Source of the DNA: Cherax quadricarinatus | Taxonomy: Eukaryota; Arthropoda; Malacostraca; Decapoda; Parastacidae | Direction: 5' to 3' | Assembly: GCF_038502225.1 (NCBI RefSeq) | Contig: NC_091298.1 | Location: 39,358,120 to 39,422,119, forward strand | Length of the DNA: 64,000 nucleotides | Shown here: positions 20,070 through 30,601 of the stretch, piece by piece | Layout of the letters: every line of letters begins with the position of its first letter | How positions within the stretch are numbered: the stretch's first letter is position 1 | Position numbers and translations under genes: made by a program | The notes under the pieces: model-generated | The model's database searches: none | What the model saw: only the letters and a program-made list of their open reading frames with translations | What the model was told of the DNA's origin: nothing

Positions 20070-22660
20070 GGTGATTCAGTTCAATGTACATTCTTACTTT
20101 ACAATTAGACACCTACTGGCCGAGCTCCTTGAAACAGAGAGGTCAGATATTGCACCTGCCTCAAAGCCCCTCAACGTATCTGCCATTATGGTTATACTGC
20201 ACTACAGTCCCCTATGATCCCCACGATGGGGTTGCCATCCTTGTCAAATCCAACATAAAACACGAATTTCTCCCAATCCCTTTTATACACCAACACTGTC
20301 TTGCAGTCAGAATACACACCCACCTTAGTCCCTTTATCTTTTTCACCACCTATGCTCGCTCAAACACTATTCTCAACATACACGACCTTTCCTTAGTCTT
20401 AAACTACACCAACACACCAACATACCTACTAGCTGACATGAATGCCAAACACACAGCCTTTCATCACACCAGTAACAACCAACTTGGTCACCAATTACTC
20501 AACTTCACAAACCATAAACACCAAATTATCTCGGCCCAGACTTCAACACCTTCTACAACCACACTGGCCAAGGCAAACCATACATCATTCTGGCAAACTG
20601 AGCCAGCTCTCTATTTCAACACTACATCTCACCTGGCCCTATTACAGGCACTGATCACATCCGAGTCATCTTACACATTTCCTCCAACCCTATCCTCATC
20701 CCGGCCACACCTTCCTTCTCCTACAAGAACGCTGACTGGGATGCTTTCAAACAACACATAGACAGTACTAACCTCACCTATAACTACAACAACAAACCTA
20801 CCTCTGACATAGACATTCAACTTGATCTCATCCAGGACACCATTACTCAAGCAGCCAACATCGCAGTACCAAAGAAAACTCACACCACTCGTTATTCCTT
20901 CAAACCCTCAATCAGAACAAGAAGACTAATTATATGCTACCACAACAGCTTCCTCTACAACACACATAGAATTAATCAAGTCAGATTAGATCTCACTTAC
21001 CTTAGAAACAACATTCTACACAGCCTAGACCAAAACCACAACAATCTCTGGTCACAACTCATACAACAAGCGGACAAACAGCATATTAAAAACACTAAAG
21101 CCTTCTGGAACTTTATCAAAAAAATCAGAGGCACAACTCCCACCAACAAATTCAAACACATCACCCACAACAACACACACATCTCAGACCCGCAGGCTGC
21201 CACTAACATCTTCAAACACATCTGGGAGAACATCTTCCACCCTCACCCACCTCACCCTAACATTATTCGACACATTCAGAACATAGAACACTGGAACACT
21301 GCACACACACAAGAAACAACACCAGATAGCCACATCCATCTGAACTCTCTTACCTCCTCCCAAGAACTCGACACTTCTTTCACCAACACAGACATTAAAA
21401 CTCTCCTCAGACACCTTCCTCCCAAGGCTCCTGGTGCCTCTGGCCTAAACCATATTATCCTAAAACACCTTCCTGACTCTTCATTACTGCCTGCACTAAC
21501 CTCCTCAATGCCTCCCTTGCCTCTGGATACTTCCATTCACTCTTCAAACCTGCTACTGCTATCCTCATTCCTAAACCCAAAAAAGACCAATCTGATCCTA
21601 GAAACTATCGCCCTATCAGCCTCCTCGAAACTTTAGGAAAACTCTTTGAAAAACTCATCAACCATCGCCTTCGCAAATACCTGGAACATAATTCTCTACT
21701 TTCAGATGGCCAGTTTGGCTTCAGAACACACAGATCCACACAGGATGCCATTAACATCATTCTCAACTACATCCAAATAAACACAAAACAAAGAAACAGG
21801 ACAGCCTTGGTTGCAAAAGACGTTGAAAAAGCCTTAGACACTGTCTGGCACGAAGGGCTCAAGTACAAACTCTGCACTAACTTTAACCTGCCTCTCACTA
21901 CTCGTAAACTCCTCTGCAACTTTCTAGATGGCCGTATCATGAGAATCAAATTCCAAGGCTGTTACTCTGACTACTTCACACTATATGCCGGAGTACCCCA
22001 GGGATCTGTCCTCTCCCCTACCCTCTACATTTTATACACTAACGACATTCTAACACCTGTATACCACAACTCCATCACACTAGTCTATGCAGACGACATT
22101 ACACAACTTATCACTCATGTCAACATAGATACACTCACACGCAAAACACAAAATGAGGTCGACAGGATAGCCATCTGGGAATAAAAATGGAAGATCAAAA
22201 CCAATGCAGCTAAATCCAGCATTACGTATTTTAACTACAGGAAACGTGATCCTCCATTATCTGTCGAGCTCAGAACAGCTGACACCCGCACTTACATCCC
22301 CATCACACAATCTGTCACTGTCCTTGGCGTTAATCTTGACTACCTTCTTCGTTTACATGGACATATTCACTCAAGGCATGCAATAGCTAGTAAGGCCCTT
22401 ACGGGCCTCTACAAGCTGAAACATGCCTCTCAACGCACCAAACTACACCTCTACAAATCCCTAATACATCCTCTGATAACTTACTCTCCTCTAGCCCTCT
22501 CTCTTGCAGCAAAAACAAACTTACTTAAACTGCAGTGTGTCCAGAACAAGGTGCTGCGCTGGGTGCTTGATGTCAGATGGGAGGACTTCGCCACAAGTGG
22601 GTCTCTCCATGCCCAGTTAGACATCCCTGTGCTGAATCCGTACTGGAAGACGCTCAGTGG
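20062..22660 (+). pseudogene. ORF2 of B: endonuclease and reverse transcriptase
   Basis: The ATG at 20,062 gives 'MFKVIQFNVHSYF', the start of an APE-type endonuclease (QFNVHS). Then 'HDGVAILVKSNIKHEFLP', 'TYLLADMNAKHTAF' (equivalent of GDFNAHH) and, in RT, 'NYRPISLLETLGKLFEKLI', 'GQFGFRTHRSTQDAI', 'DVEKALDTVWHEGL', 'AGVPQGSVLSPTLY' and catalytic 'LVYADDITQLI' (22,081-22,115). Frameshifts at about 20,120-20,160, 20,760, 21,470-21,600 and 22,180. The frame fades at 'LRWVLDVRWEDF...' near 22,655. No RNase H is seen, possibly because the 3' end is lost. Confidence 0.85.
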
Positions 22661-22661
22661 A

Positions 22662-22757
22662 AATATAAACACATATGCAGTATAATGTGATCCTTTATTG
22701 ACAACGTTTCGCCCACACAGTGGGCTTTTTCAATTCTCAAACAGATCTACCTGGGGT
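22662..22757 (-). ncRNA. Second hammerhead-like hairpin repeat
   Basis: On the minus strand: TTGAAAAA, a perfect 6-bp hairpin (GCCCAC/GTGGGC, 3-base loop, 22,711-22,725), then GAAACGTTG and an A/T-rich run containing AATAAA. This is the same architecture as the foldback-arm motif at 1,501-1,535 with a different stem sequence. Compensatory difference in the stem with conservation of GAAACGTTG suggests an RNA structure under past selection. The first core element is degenerate (TTGAAAAA rather than CTGATGA), so present activity is doubtful. Confidence 0.38.
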
Positions 22758-22759
22758 GT

Positions 22760-23340
22760 ATGTATAATGTTCGCCAAGACCGCAGTCCTGGCACAGGTCT
22801 AAATCTTGTGATGACCCGTCTCTGGCTCCCGAGGGAGAAAGGTTTCTACAACGATGCGATGTATGCTGCTCAAGCACTCTTCTGGTCAGTTCAGCTGGTG
22901 CATCTCATAAGTGACAACACCATATGTACTCCTAACTATGGACACTAGTGAGGAGGAGGATATGTCGTTATCACGGGTCACAGCTTGTCTGGTTCGTTGA
23001 CTCCATGGTACACTAGTGTGGCCGCAGTCATCTCTGGGTCCTCCTCCTATATGTATGCATGTATAATGTTCACCAAGACCGTAGTCCTGGCACGGGTCTC
23101 AATCTTGCGATGACCCATCTCTGGCTCCCGAGGGAGAAAGGTTTCTACAATGATGAGATGTATGCTGCTCAAGCACTCTTCTGGTCAGTTCAACTTGTGC
23201 ACCTCATAGGTAACAACACCATATGTACTCCTACCTATGGACACTAGCGAGGAGGAGGACATGTCGTTATCACGGGCAACAGCTTGTCTGGTTCGTTGAC
23301 TCCATGGTACACTAGTGTGGCCGCAGCCATCTCTGGGTTC
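22760..23340 (-). repeat. Two-copy direct repeat, period 299 bp
   Basis: 22,760-23,040 and 23,059-23,339 are about 95% alike by eye and exactly 299 bp apart ('atgtataatgtt' at 22,760 and 23,059; 'ctctgggt' near 23,032 and 23,331). The second copy merges into the C-terminal coding end of L, so the duplicated unit includes the ORF end and 3'UTR of L (minus strand). Open frames on the plus strand are shadows. Confidence 0.85.
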
Positions 23341-23908
23341 TCTTCAGGAGGAAACATCACTCCTAGTTGCCTGCGGAGTGTCTCAGTAACTTTACACTCC
23401 AGAAGATAGTGTGTTAGGGGCCGCTGGACAACGTGCTGACAGTACTGGCACATCTCCTCCTCAGCCTTGTCTACCATCATCTTGGCTGCGGGAAAGCCCA
23501 AACGAAGCTGATGGATGGCGGTACACTGCACTCTGGACCAGCTTCTATCATATGGAGGGGGTTCTCCCTGAGTAGCTGCTCAGTACCACTGTTGAGATGG
23601 GGTATCACCTAAGACCTCCCCCATAAGTTTCATGGCTCTGGCAGCCACAAGTTTGGTCTGTCGTAGGCTGATGGGAACAGTAATCCCAACATGTGGATAG
23701 TCTGCTGCTGCCTTAGCTGCATCATCTGCCGCCTCATTTCCCCGGATGCCAGCATGGCTGGGGATCCAGTTCAATGTCGATCTCTTACCCTGAACTTCTA
23801 AGGCTATCATTATGCCCAGGATCGATGTGATGAGGTGAACATTGTCCTGTGGTTGAGGATGGGAGAGGGCATTGATTGCAGAAGTGGAATCAACATACCA
23901 CCAGTCCG
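23244..23908 (-). pseudogene. L: RNase H and C-terminus of a LINE ORF2
   Basis: Minus-strand remnant. RNase H: 'YVDSTSAINAL' (third catalytic Asp block), then 'LNWIPSHAGIRGNEAADDAAKAAA', the usual HxGxxGNExAD signature. After a frame change near 23,560 comes a C-terminal Cys/His segment 'CQYCQHVVQRPLTHYLLEC'. Such a tail after RNase H is typical of I/Nimb/Jockey-type ORF2 proteins. The N-terminal side is cut near 23,905 by C2, so RT and endonuclease are absent. The family differs from D by sequence. Confidence 0.75.
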
Positions 23909-26900
23909 ATAACATTCTTCTTTGCAAATATACAGGGTCTAAAGCCAGCAACAAACAACAAAATACCTTTCATCCGTGGACTGCTTGCAGAGGCAAAGGC
24001 AATGTTCGCGGCTTTCACTGAGACCCACATAAAGGATCACTTGGACAACGAAATATGGATCCCAGGTTACAACCTATACAGATGTGACAGAGTGAACAGG
24101 CAAAAGGGGGGGGGTTGGCCTGTACATTGCAGAGTCACTTGTTTGCACAGAACTGCTTAATGCCTCAAATGACGTAGTGGAAGTTTTAGCAGTAAAGGTC
24201 GAGAACCAAAACCTAGTCATTGTGGTAGTCTACAAGCCTCCGGATGCAACATCCCAGCAATTCCAGGAACAGCTGTTAAAAATTGACCACTGTCTGGAAA
24301 ATCTTCCAGCTCCTGCACCCAACATCTTGCTCCTGGGAGATTTCAACTTAAGGCACCTAAAATGGAGGAATATAGCAAATAATATTGTTGCAGTAATAAC
24401 ACCAGGAGGCAGCTCTGATGAAAACTCACACTCACACGAGCTTTTAAATCTCTGCACAAAATTCAATTTAAACCAGCAAATAATAGAGCCTACTAGACTG
24501 GAGAATACACTAGACCTCATCTTCACTAACAATGATGATCTGATAAGAAATGTCACCATATCAAAAACAATATACTCAGTTCACAACATAATTGAGGTTC
24601 AGACATGTATGCGTGGAGCCCCAGACCGACAAAATGAGACTAGTCACGAGGGAGCATTCACCAAATTCAACTTCAATAACAAAAACATAAAGTGGGACCA
24701 AGTAAACCAAGTCCTAACCGATATAAGCTGGGAAGATATACTAAGCAACACAGACCCAAACTTATGCCTAGAACAGATTAACTCGGTGGCACTCGATGTA
24801 TGCACAAGGCTTATTCCTCTAAGAAAAAGGAGGAGTAGATGTAAAATAGAAAGAGACAGGCGCTCCCTTTACAGGCGACGGAAAAGAATAACAGAGCGGC
24901 TAAAAGAGGTCAATATATCTGAAATGCGCAGGGAGACACTGGTCAGAGAAATAGCAAGCATCGAACTTAAGCTAAAAGAATCCTTTAGGAGTCAGGAATC
25001 GCGGGAAGAACTAAAAGCCATAAATGAAATCGAAAGAAACCCAAAGTATTTCTTCTCCTATGCCAAATCAAAATCGAGAACAACGTCCAGTATTGGGCCC
25101 CTACTTAAACAAGATGGGTCCTACACAGATGACAACAAGGAAATGAGTGAGCTACTCAAGTCCCAATATGACTCAGTTTTTAGCAAGCCGCTAACCAGAC
25201 TGAGAGTCGAAGATCAAAATGAATTTTTTATGAGAGAGCCACAAAATTTGATTAACACAAGCCTATCCGATGTTATCCTGACGCCAAATGACTTCGAACA
25301 GGCGATAAATGACATGCCCATGCACTCTGCCCCAGGGCCAGACTCATGGAACTCTGTGTTCATCAAGAACTGCAAGAAGCCCCTATCACGAGCCTTTTCC
25401 ATCCTATGGAGAGGGAGCATGGACACGGGGGTCGTCCCTCAGTTACTAAAAACAACAGACATAGCCCCACTCCACAAAGGGGGCAGTAAAGCAACAGCAA
25501 AGAACTACAGACCAATAGCACTAACATCCCATATCATAAAAATCTTTGAAAGGGTCCTAAGAAGCAAGATCACCACCCATCTAGAAACCCATCAGTTACA
25601 CAACCCAGGGCAACATGGGTTTAGAACAGGTCGCTCCTGTCTGTCTCAACTACTGGATCACTACGACAAGGTCCTAAATGCACTAGAAGACAAAAAGAAT
25701 GCAGATGTAATATATACAGACTTTGCAAAAGCCTTCGACAAGTGTGACCATGGCGTAATAGCGCACAAAATGCGCGCTAAAGGAATAACAGGAAAAGTCG
25801 GTCGATGGATCTATAATTTCCTCACTAACAGAACACAGAGAGTAGTCGTCAACAGAGTAAAGTCCGAGGCAGCTACGGTGAAAAGCTCTGTTCCACAAGG
25901 CACAGTACTAGCTCCCATCTTGTTCCTCATCCTCATATCCGACATAGACAAGGATGTCAGCCACAGCACCGTGTCTTCCTTTGCAGATGACACCCGAATC
26001 TGCATGACAGTGTCTTCCATTGCAGACACTGCAAGGCTCCAGGCGGACATCAACCAAATCTTTCAGTGGGCTGCAGAAAACAATATGAAGTTCAACGATG
26101 AGAAATTTCAATTACTCAGATATGGTAAACATGAGGAAATTAAATCTTCATCAGAGTACAAAACAAATTCTGGCCACAAAATAGAGCGAAACACCAACGT
26201 CAAAGACCTGGGAGTGATTATGTCGGAGGATCTCACCTTCAAGGACCATAACATTGTATCAATCGCATCTGCTAGAAAAATGACAGGATGGATAATGAGA
26301 ACCTTCAAAACTAGGGAGGCCAAGCCCATGATGACACTCTTCAGGTCACTTGTTCTATCTAGGCTGGAATATTGCTGCACTCTAACAGCACCTTTCAAGG
26401 CAGGTGAAATTGCCGACCTAGAAAATGTACAGAGAACTTTCACGGCGCGCATAACGGAGATAAAACACCTCAATTACTGGGAGCGCTTGAGGTTTCTAAA
26501 CCTGTATTCCCTGGAACGCAGGAGGGAGAGATACATGATTATATACACCTGGAAAATCCTAGAGGGACTAGTACCGAACTTGCACACGAAAATCACTCAC
26601 TACGAAAGCAAAAGACTTGGCAGACGATGCACCATCCCCCCAATGAAAAGCAGGGGTGTCACTAGCACGTTAAGAGACCATACAATAAGTGTCAGGGGCC
26701 CGAGACTGTTCAACTGCCTCCCAGCACACATAAGGGGGATTACCAACAGACCCCTGGCAGTCTTCAAGCTGGCACTGGACAAGCACCTAAAGTCAGTTCC
26801 TGATCAGCCGGGCTGTGGCTCGTACGTTGGTTTGCGTGCAGCCAGCAGCAACAGCCTGGTTGATCAGGCGCTGATCCACCAGGAGGCCTGGTCACAGACC

Positions 26901-26945
26901 GGGCCGCGGGGGCGTTGACCCCCGAAACTCTCTCCAGGTAAACTC
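23900..26945 (+). mobile_element. C2: nearly complete family-C LINE
   Basis: Reference copy of family C. It contains endonuclease and RT, and ends with 'ccaggtaaactccaggtaa' repeats. The upstream boundary is near 23,900-23,910, where the RNase H frame of L stops matching and the endonuclease frame begins. RT motif order without RNase H and the short tandem 3' repeats place it in the CR1/L2 group. Four other pieces of the family occur in the window (C1, C3, C4, C5), so it is abundant locally. Confidence 0.88.
23906..26918 (+). CDS. ORF2 of C2: APE endonuclease and reverse transcriptase, one frameshift
   Basis: Endonuclease starts 'SPITFFFANIQGLKP' and contains 'AAFTETHIKDHL' (catalytic Glu) and 'RCDRVNRQKGGG'. 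A run of nine G at 24,106-24,114 shifts the frame once. The second frame is then open for about 920 codons to TGA at 26,916-26,918. It holds 'VVVYKPPDATSQQF', 'LLLGDFNLRHLKW', 'PTRLENTLDLIFTN', a Lys/Arg-rich linker, then RT blocks 'KNYRPIALTSHIIKIFERV', 'GFRTGRSCLSQLLDHYD', 'YTDFAKAFDKCDH', 'SSVPQGTVLAPILFLILI' and catalytic 'SFADDTRICM', and ends 'WSQTGPRGR'. The endonuclease SDH is SVH here (C1 has SDH), so the enzyme may be inactive. 5'UTR and any ORF1 are missing. Confidence 0.9.
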
Positions 26946-27087
26946 CAGGTAAACATGTATGACAGGTCGGAGTTGATGTCGTAGGGCATGTGAAAATGCC
27001 TGCTAAATTGCCACCTGTGAGGGAAAAGTTCAATAGATAAGAGTAGCAAGTGAGTGTATGGTAACGATAGTTTGATTGCCGGCTGCT
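26946..27087. other. Short unassigned spacer
   Basis: No coding frame or repeat recognised between the tail of C2 and the first LTR of H. Confidence 0.4.
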
Positions 27088-27910
27088 TGTTATGGTAGGG
27101 TCGGTCTCGCTCCCGCTATCCCCTCCTCCCTTTTTTCCCCACCCCGAAAGGTGACGTGTGGGGCTCCGGCGAAACAGTAATCACTCGACTCACAGCTCCC
27201 AGCACAATATCTAGTGGATATTGGTTGAAAGCTTCACTTTTGACCAATAATAAACTTAATCCTTTCAGTTTTAAGTTCCACATCAGATTTTTCGATAATC
27301 ACCACCTTTTTTAAGTATCTTGCACTTATCATGGAGAGTCATTTCTTAAGCAGTGGGTAACCTGTCTCTCTTTCCAGCTTGGAATGACAGATCGGGTCAC
27401 CTGCCATCCAACGAGAAGTGTTGAAGGAGACGGACTGAAACAACCCATTAGACGTCATTCATAATCTACCTACCTGATTAATTGTACAGGACACTACCCC
27501 TCATCTTTGCAGTGGTAAAGAACCTGAGTTCCTGTCATCTGGACTGACTATTCAAGGCTATAGACTCTGTGAAGAACTAGTCGTTGGGTTGTCACCAACA
27601 CCTGTGACCCCCCCTCACATCATCAGCAATGGTTACAATTTCTACAAGACAGTGTCAACCTCAACCAGACACCCCAGTATAACTGTACATATTAGCGTTG
27701 AATTCAAATGTCATTTTTCCGTTTCATTTTTCATTTTTCTGTCAAATAGGATACACATTCATTTTTTCAATTTTTATCTTTGCATTACTAAACAATAAAG
27801 TGTTTATCTTTGTGAATTATTATTTCTCTTTCTATTCATTAATTTTCCTGAGGAAGAGCCAGCCTTGGTAATACTGTCTGAAGTTGTTGCAGGGCTGAGT
27901 AAGCCTTCAT
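27088..27910 (+). repeat. 5' LTR of H
   Basis: Begins 'tgttatggtagg' and ends 'gccttca' (TG...CA), immediately followed by a primer-binding-site-like 'tggcgaccttgccagg'. Contains AATAAA near 27,794 as a possible poly(A) signal. The 3' LTR is not in the window, so the limits rest on the PBS and TG/CA only. Confidence 0.6.
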
Positions 27911-27913
27911 AAG

Positions 27914-27931
27914 TGGCGACCTTGCCAGGAT
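27914..27931 (+). promoter_or_regulatory. Primer binding site of H
   Basis: 'tggcgaccttgccagg' begins with TGG (complement of the tRNA CCA end) a few bases after the LTR, as in many Ty3/gypsy elements. The tRNA was not identified. Confidence 0.55.
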
Positions 27932-28481
27932 CAACTCGACTGAATCAAGATTCAACTCCATCTCGAAACTACCATTGGAACTTCAACGCCACATACCACA
28001 GACGATTACCACCAGCCCTGAGTAATCATTCTCTATGGTAGGACTACAGTACAGGTATTTAAAAGATTTGGTGATTGTTATAGTCTCAATTTATTGTAAA
28101 TCAAGTCAAGGCAGGATATACTAGTTAATTCTGTAGCCTTTATTCTTGAGCATGAAACGATTTGGAGGAATAGACTCCAGGGACCCGAGATTTTCCAGTG
28201 ACAAGTTGTTTCATTGAGCTCTTTATTATATCTAAGGAACTGTCATAGGACACTCTTGATTTGTTGGTGAGAAGATTGGATGGTCAAGGGATCCCATTCT
28301 ACTTACTGTTTGCTTGGAGCCGGCATAGAACCCTCTGTTTTCATTCACACATACTGTTTAATCGAAGAAGGGATCGAACCCTCCAATTTATTTACAGTTT
28401 GAGCAGAGCAGGAATTGAACCCTCCATTTTCTTTGATATATCCGTTTTATTTTCCCCTGGTAGTTTGTTATTCTTGCAAGT
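27932..28481 (+). other. Untranslated leader of H
   Basis: Non-coding. At 28,322-28,430 three imperfect units share 'gaaccctc' in a similar context ('catagaaccctct', 'tcgaaccctcca', 'ttgaaccctcca') at 49 and 40 bp spacing. A packaging or structural role is possible but unproven. Confidence 0.4.
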
Positions 28482-29671
28482 ATGGAGGAATACCAGTTTT
28501 GGATGAGCGCTGGGAGTAAGTTAGGAATAACGGGGAAAAATTTAGAAGCTTTCATTAGTGCTAAGATCAAGAAAAGAATAGAGAAGGAAAGAGTTGAGAG
28601 AGAAGAAAGACAGAAAAAGAAAGAGAGGAGAAAAAGGAGAGAGAGAGAATTGAAAGAGAGGAGAAAAAGGAGATAGAGAGAATTGAAAGAGAGGAGAAAA
28701 AGGAGAGAGATCGAATTGAAAGAGAAAATCAAGAAAGAGAAAGAGAGGAGAAAAAGGAGAGTGATAGACTTGATTGTGAGGAGAGAGCTAGAGTACGTGA
28801 GGAACAAGCTAAAATACGTGAGGAACAAGTTAGGTTAAGAGAACTTGAGGAAAGAGCAAAAGATAGAGAACATGAGTTAAGAGAAAGAGAAAAAGATCGC
28901 GAGGTAGAGAAATCTCGCCTTGAATTAGAGAATAAAAAGTTAACTTTTACACAACAACAATTAGAGGAAGGAGTAACTGAACATCATGCAGCTAGTGCAC
29001 ATATTCCAACACCTAATTTACCTCCCTTCACAGAGGGTGAAGACATTACTTCATACATTATAAGGTTTGAAAATACTGCTACCCTCTGTGAATGGCCTGC
29101 TGATACCTGGGCTACCAGGTTAGGTATGTTATTTTCTGGTACAGCTTTGAATATCTATGCAACTTTGTCGCAGGATATATGTAATTATAACCTACTGAAG
29201 AAGGCAATCCTTAAAGCATATCAAAAAACCACAAATTCTTATAGGAAAGATTTCAGGTATGCCACCTTACAGCATGGCCAAAACTTTCAGCAGTTACAAG
29301 TAACACTCTTTCGTTTGTTCGACTTTTGGATAGAGAGTTCAGGAATTGATCACAGTTATGAATCTCTTAGAGACTTCATGGCTGCTGACCAGTTCATGAC
29401 AGCTCTTCCCCACCGAATACGAACATTCATTAGAGAACGTAACCTGATTAAATCTGATGAAGTTGCTGAGGCCGCTGACTTGTATGCTGAGGCTCACAAT
29501 TTCTATAAAAACCAAAAGGGATCGAACCCTAAGGGCAAGGGTTCACCAGATCAAAAGAAAACAAAGTCTCTAATAGAAAGCAAACTAACTTCTTTTATTC
29601 CTGTTTGTCATTTATGTGGTGTTAAGGGACATAAACGTCCCGATTGTCCTTCTAAGAAGGTCCAAAAAGTT
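28482..29671 (+). pseudogene. gag of H
   Basis: ATG 28,482 ('MEEYQFWMSAGSKLG'). About 60 residues on, an extreme Glu/Arg/Lys coiled-coil-like segment (28,570-28,960) built from repeats of 'agagaggagaaaaaggag', closed once by TAG at 28,674. Then a capsid-like domain ('PPFTEGEDITSYIIRFEN', 'WATRLGMLFSGTALNIY', 'LKKAILKAYQKT') and one retroviral-type knuckle 'CHLCGVKGHKRPDC' (CX2CX4HX4C) at about 29,608-29,650. The capsid part 29,126-29,677 has no stop. The frame is cut at about 29,671 by the SINE. Function: structural protein of the intracellular particle. Confidence 0.85.
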
Positions 29672-29968
29672 AGATAAGATAGATAAGATTTCGTTCGGAT
29701 TTTTAACCCCGGAGGGTTAGCCACCCAGGATAACCCAAGAAAGTCAGTGCATCATCGAGGACTGTCTAACTTATTTCCATTGGGGTCCTTAATCTTGTCC
29801 CCCAGGATGCGACCCACACCAGTCGACTAACACCCAGGTACCTATTTGCTGCTAGGTGAACAGGACAACAGGTGTAAGGAAACGTGTCGAAATGTTTCCA
29901 CCCGCCGGGAATCGAACCCGGGCCCTCCGTGTGTGAAGCGGGAGCTTTAGCCACCAGGCCACCGGGCC
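29672..29968 (-). mobile_element. SINE-1: tRNA-derived SINE in H
   Basis: The minus strand starts 'ggcccggtggcctggtggct' and contains 'cttcacacacggag' (a tRNA-Val(CAC)-like anticodon arm) and the B box 'ggttcgattcc', then a roughly 200-bp unrelated body and a tail of ATCTT-like repeats. An almost identical SINE lies at 47,027-47,322 on the plus strand. The tRNA-like head suggests Pol III transcription. It separates gag from protease in H. No clear TSD was found. Confidence 0.88.
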
Positions 29969-30593
29969 TTCTTCTGTTCAGGAACAGTTAACGGACTTAA
30001 TGTATCTACCATTTTACGAGACACTGGATGCACATGTATAGTCATTTCTGATAAGCTGTTCCCTAACCTTAAAGAAACTCATTCCTCTGCTATACTTTCA
30101 GACTACTTGGGCCGTACAGACACTTTTCCTACCATCCGTTGTTACATTAGGTCTAAATGGTTCACAGGTTGGTCTGAAGCCCTACTAGCTCCCATCACTT
30201 CTTGCTCCATACTAATAGGTAATGTAAAAGGTGCCATTCTTCCTTCTGAGGTTGACCTTTCATCACCAAAGATGGACATCAGTTTTTCAGCTCCTCTTCC
30301 TGTAGAGTCAGAGAAGCCCCTCGAAAGTTCAGACGAGGCAATGTCTCGGGATATTCATGTGGAGTTAGAAACCAGTGATACTACTCTCGAAAGCGAGATA
30401 GAATCATCGGTTCACTTGTTAGATGAAAGTGAGGATATCACCTCTGATACTATAAATGTCATGACTAGGGCTCAGACCAAAGCCCAGGCTTCTCATACTG
30501 TCCATCCTTTAATTTTCCCTGACTTTAAGCCTTTAGATATATCGAAGGACTCCTTTGTCAATTTACAACGTAATTGCCCTTCTCTTCAGAATT
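29969..30593 (+). pseudogene. Protease and linker of H
   Basis: Retropepsin-like: 'CSGTVNGLNVSTILRDTGCTCIVIS' in outline, with the catalytic DTG at about 30,024-30,032, and 'ILIGNVKG' as the C-terminal hydrophobic-Gly segment. Then an acidic linker ('ESSDEAMSRDIHVELETSD') and 'MTRAQTKAQ'. The frame stays open from DTG to 30,593, where E interrupts it, and is continued without loss at 36,641 in the integrase ('LQN' then 'CHNAARQ'). It probably cleaves the gag-pol precursor. Confidence 0.85.
30583..30593. repeat. Left TSD of E
   Basis: 'tcttcagaatt', repeated exactly at 36,630-36,640. The host frame of H is restored when one copy is kept. Confidence 0.92.
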
Positions 30594-30601
30594 TTTTTTT
30601 T

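Larger units (their letters stand above)
2700..22660 (+). mobile_element. B: two-ORF LINE, the outermost host of a nested insertion set
   Basis: Pieces at about 2,700-3,188, 5,613-6,708 and 19,839-22,660 read as one LINE when the intervening elements are removed: ORF1 (gag-like, CCHC knuckles), then ORF2 (endonuclease and RT). The second junction is exact. 'tcatccagg' at 6,698-6,706 joined to 'tccaactcc' at 19,842-19,850 gives an uninterrupted Ser/Arg/Asn-rich frame. The 3' part stops near 22,660 without a tail, so the element is 3'-truncated or interrupted there. RT motifs place it in the Jockey/I supergroup; the clade was not resolved. The 5' limit is a guess. Confidence 0.8.

Noticed and set aside
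22760..23247. Two similar 62-codon plus-strand ORFs ('MYNVRQDRS', 'MYNVHQDRS') that look like a small gene family
   Set aside because: They are the plus-strand shadow of the 299-bp duplicated 3' end of L. Repetition of the DNA explains the repeated protein.
27100..27910. A promoter or exon of a host gene upstream of 28,482
   Set aside because: TG...CA limits, an AATAAA and a PBS-like sequence right after the end fit an LTR better.
28482..28960. Host gene for a Glu/Arg-rich coiled-coil protein
   Set aside because: It leads directly into a capsid domain, CCHC knuckle and protease and follows an LTR and PBS, so it is retroelement gag.
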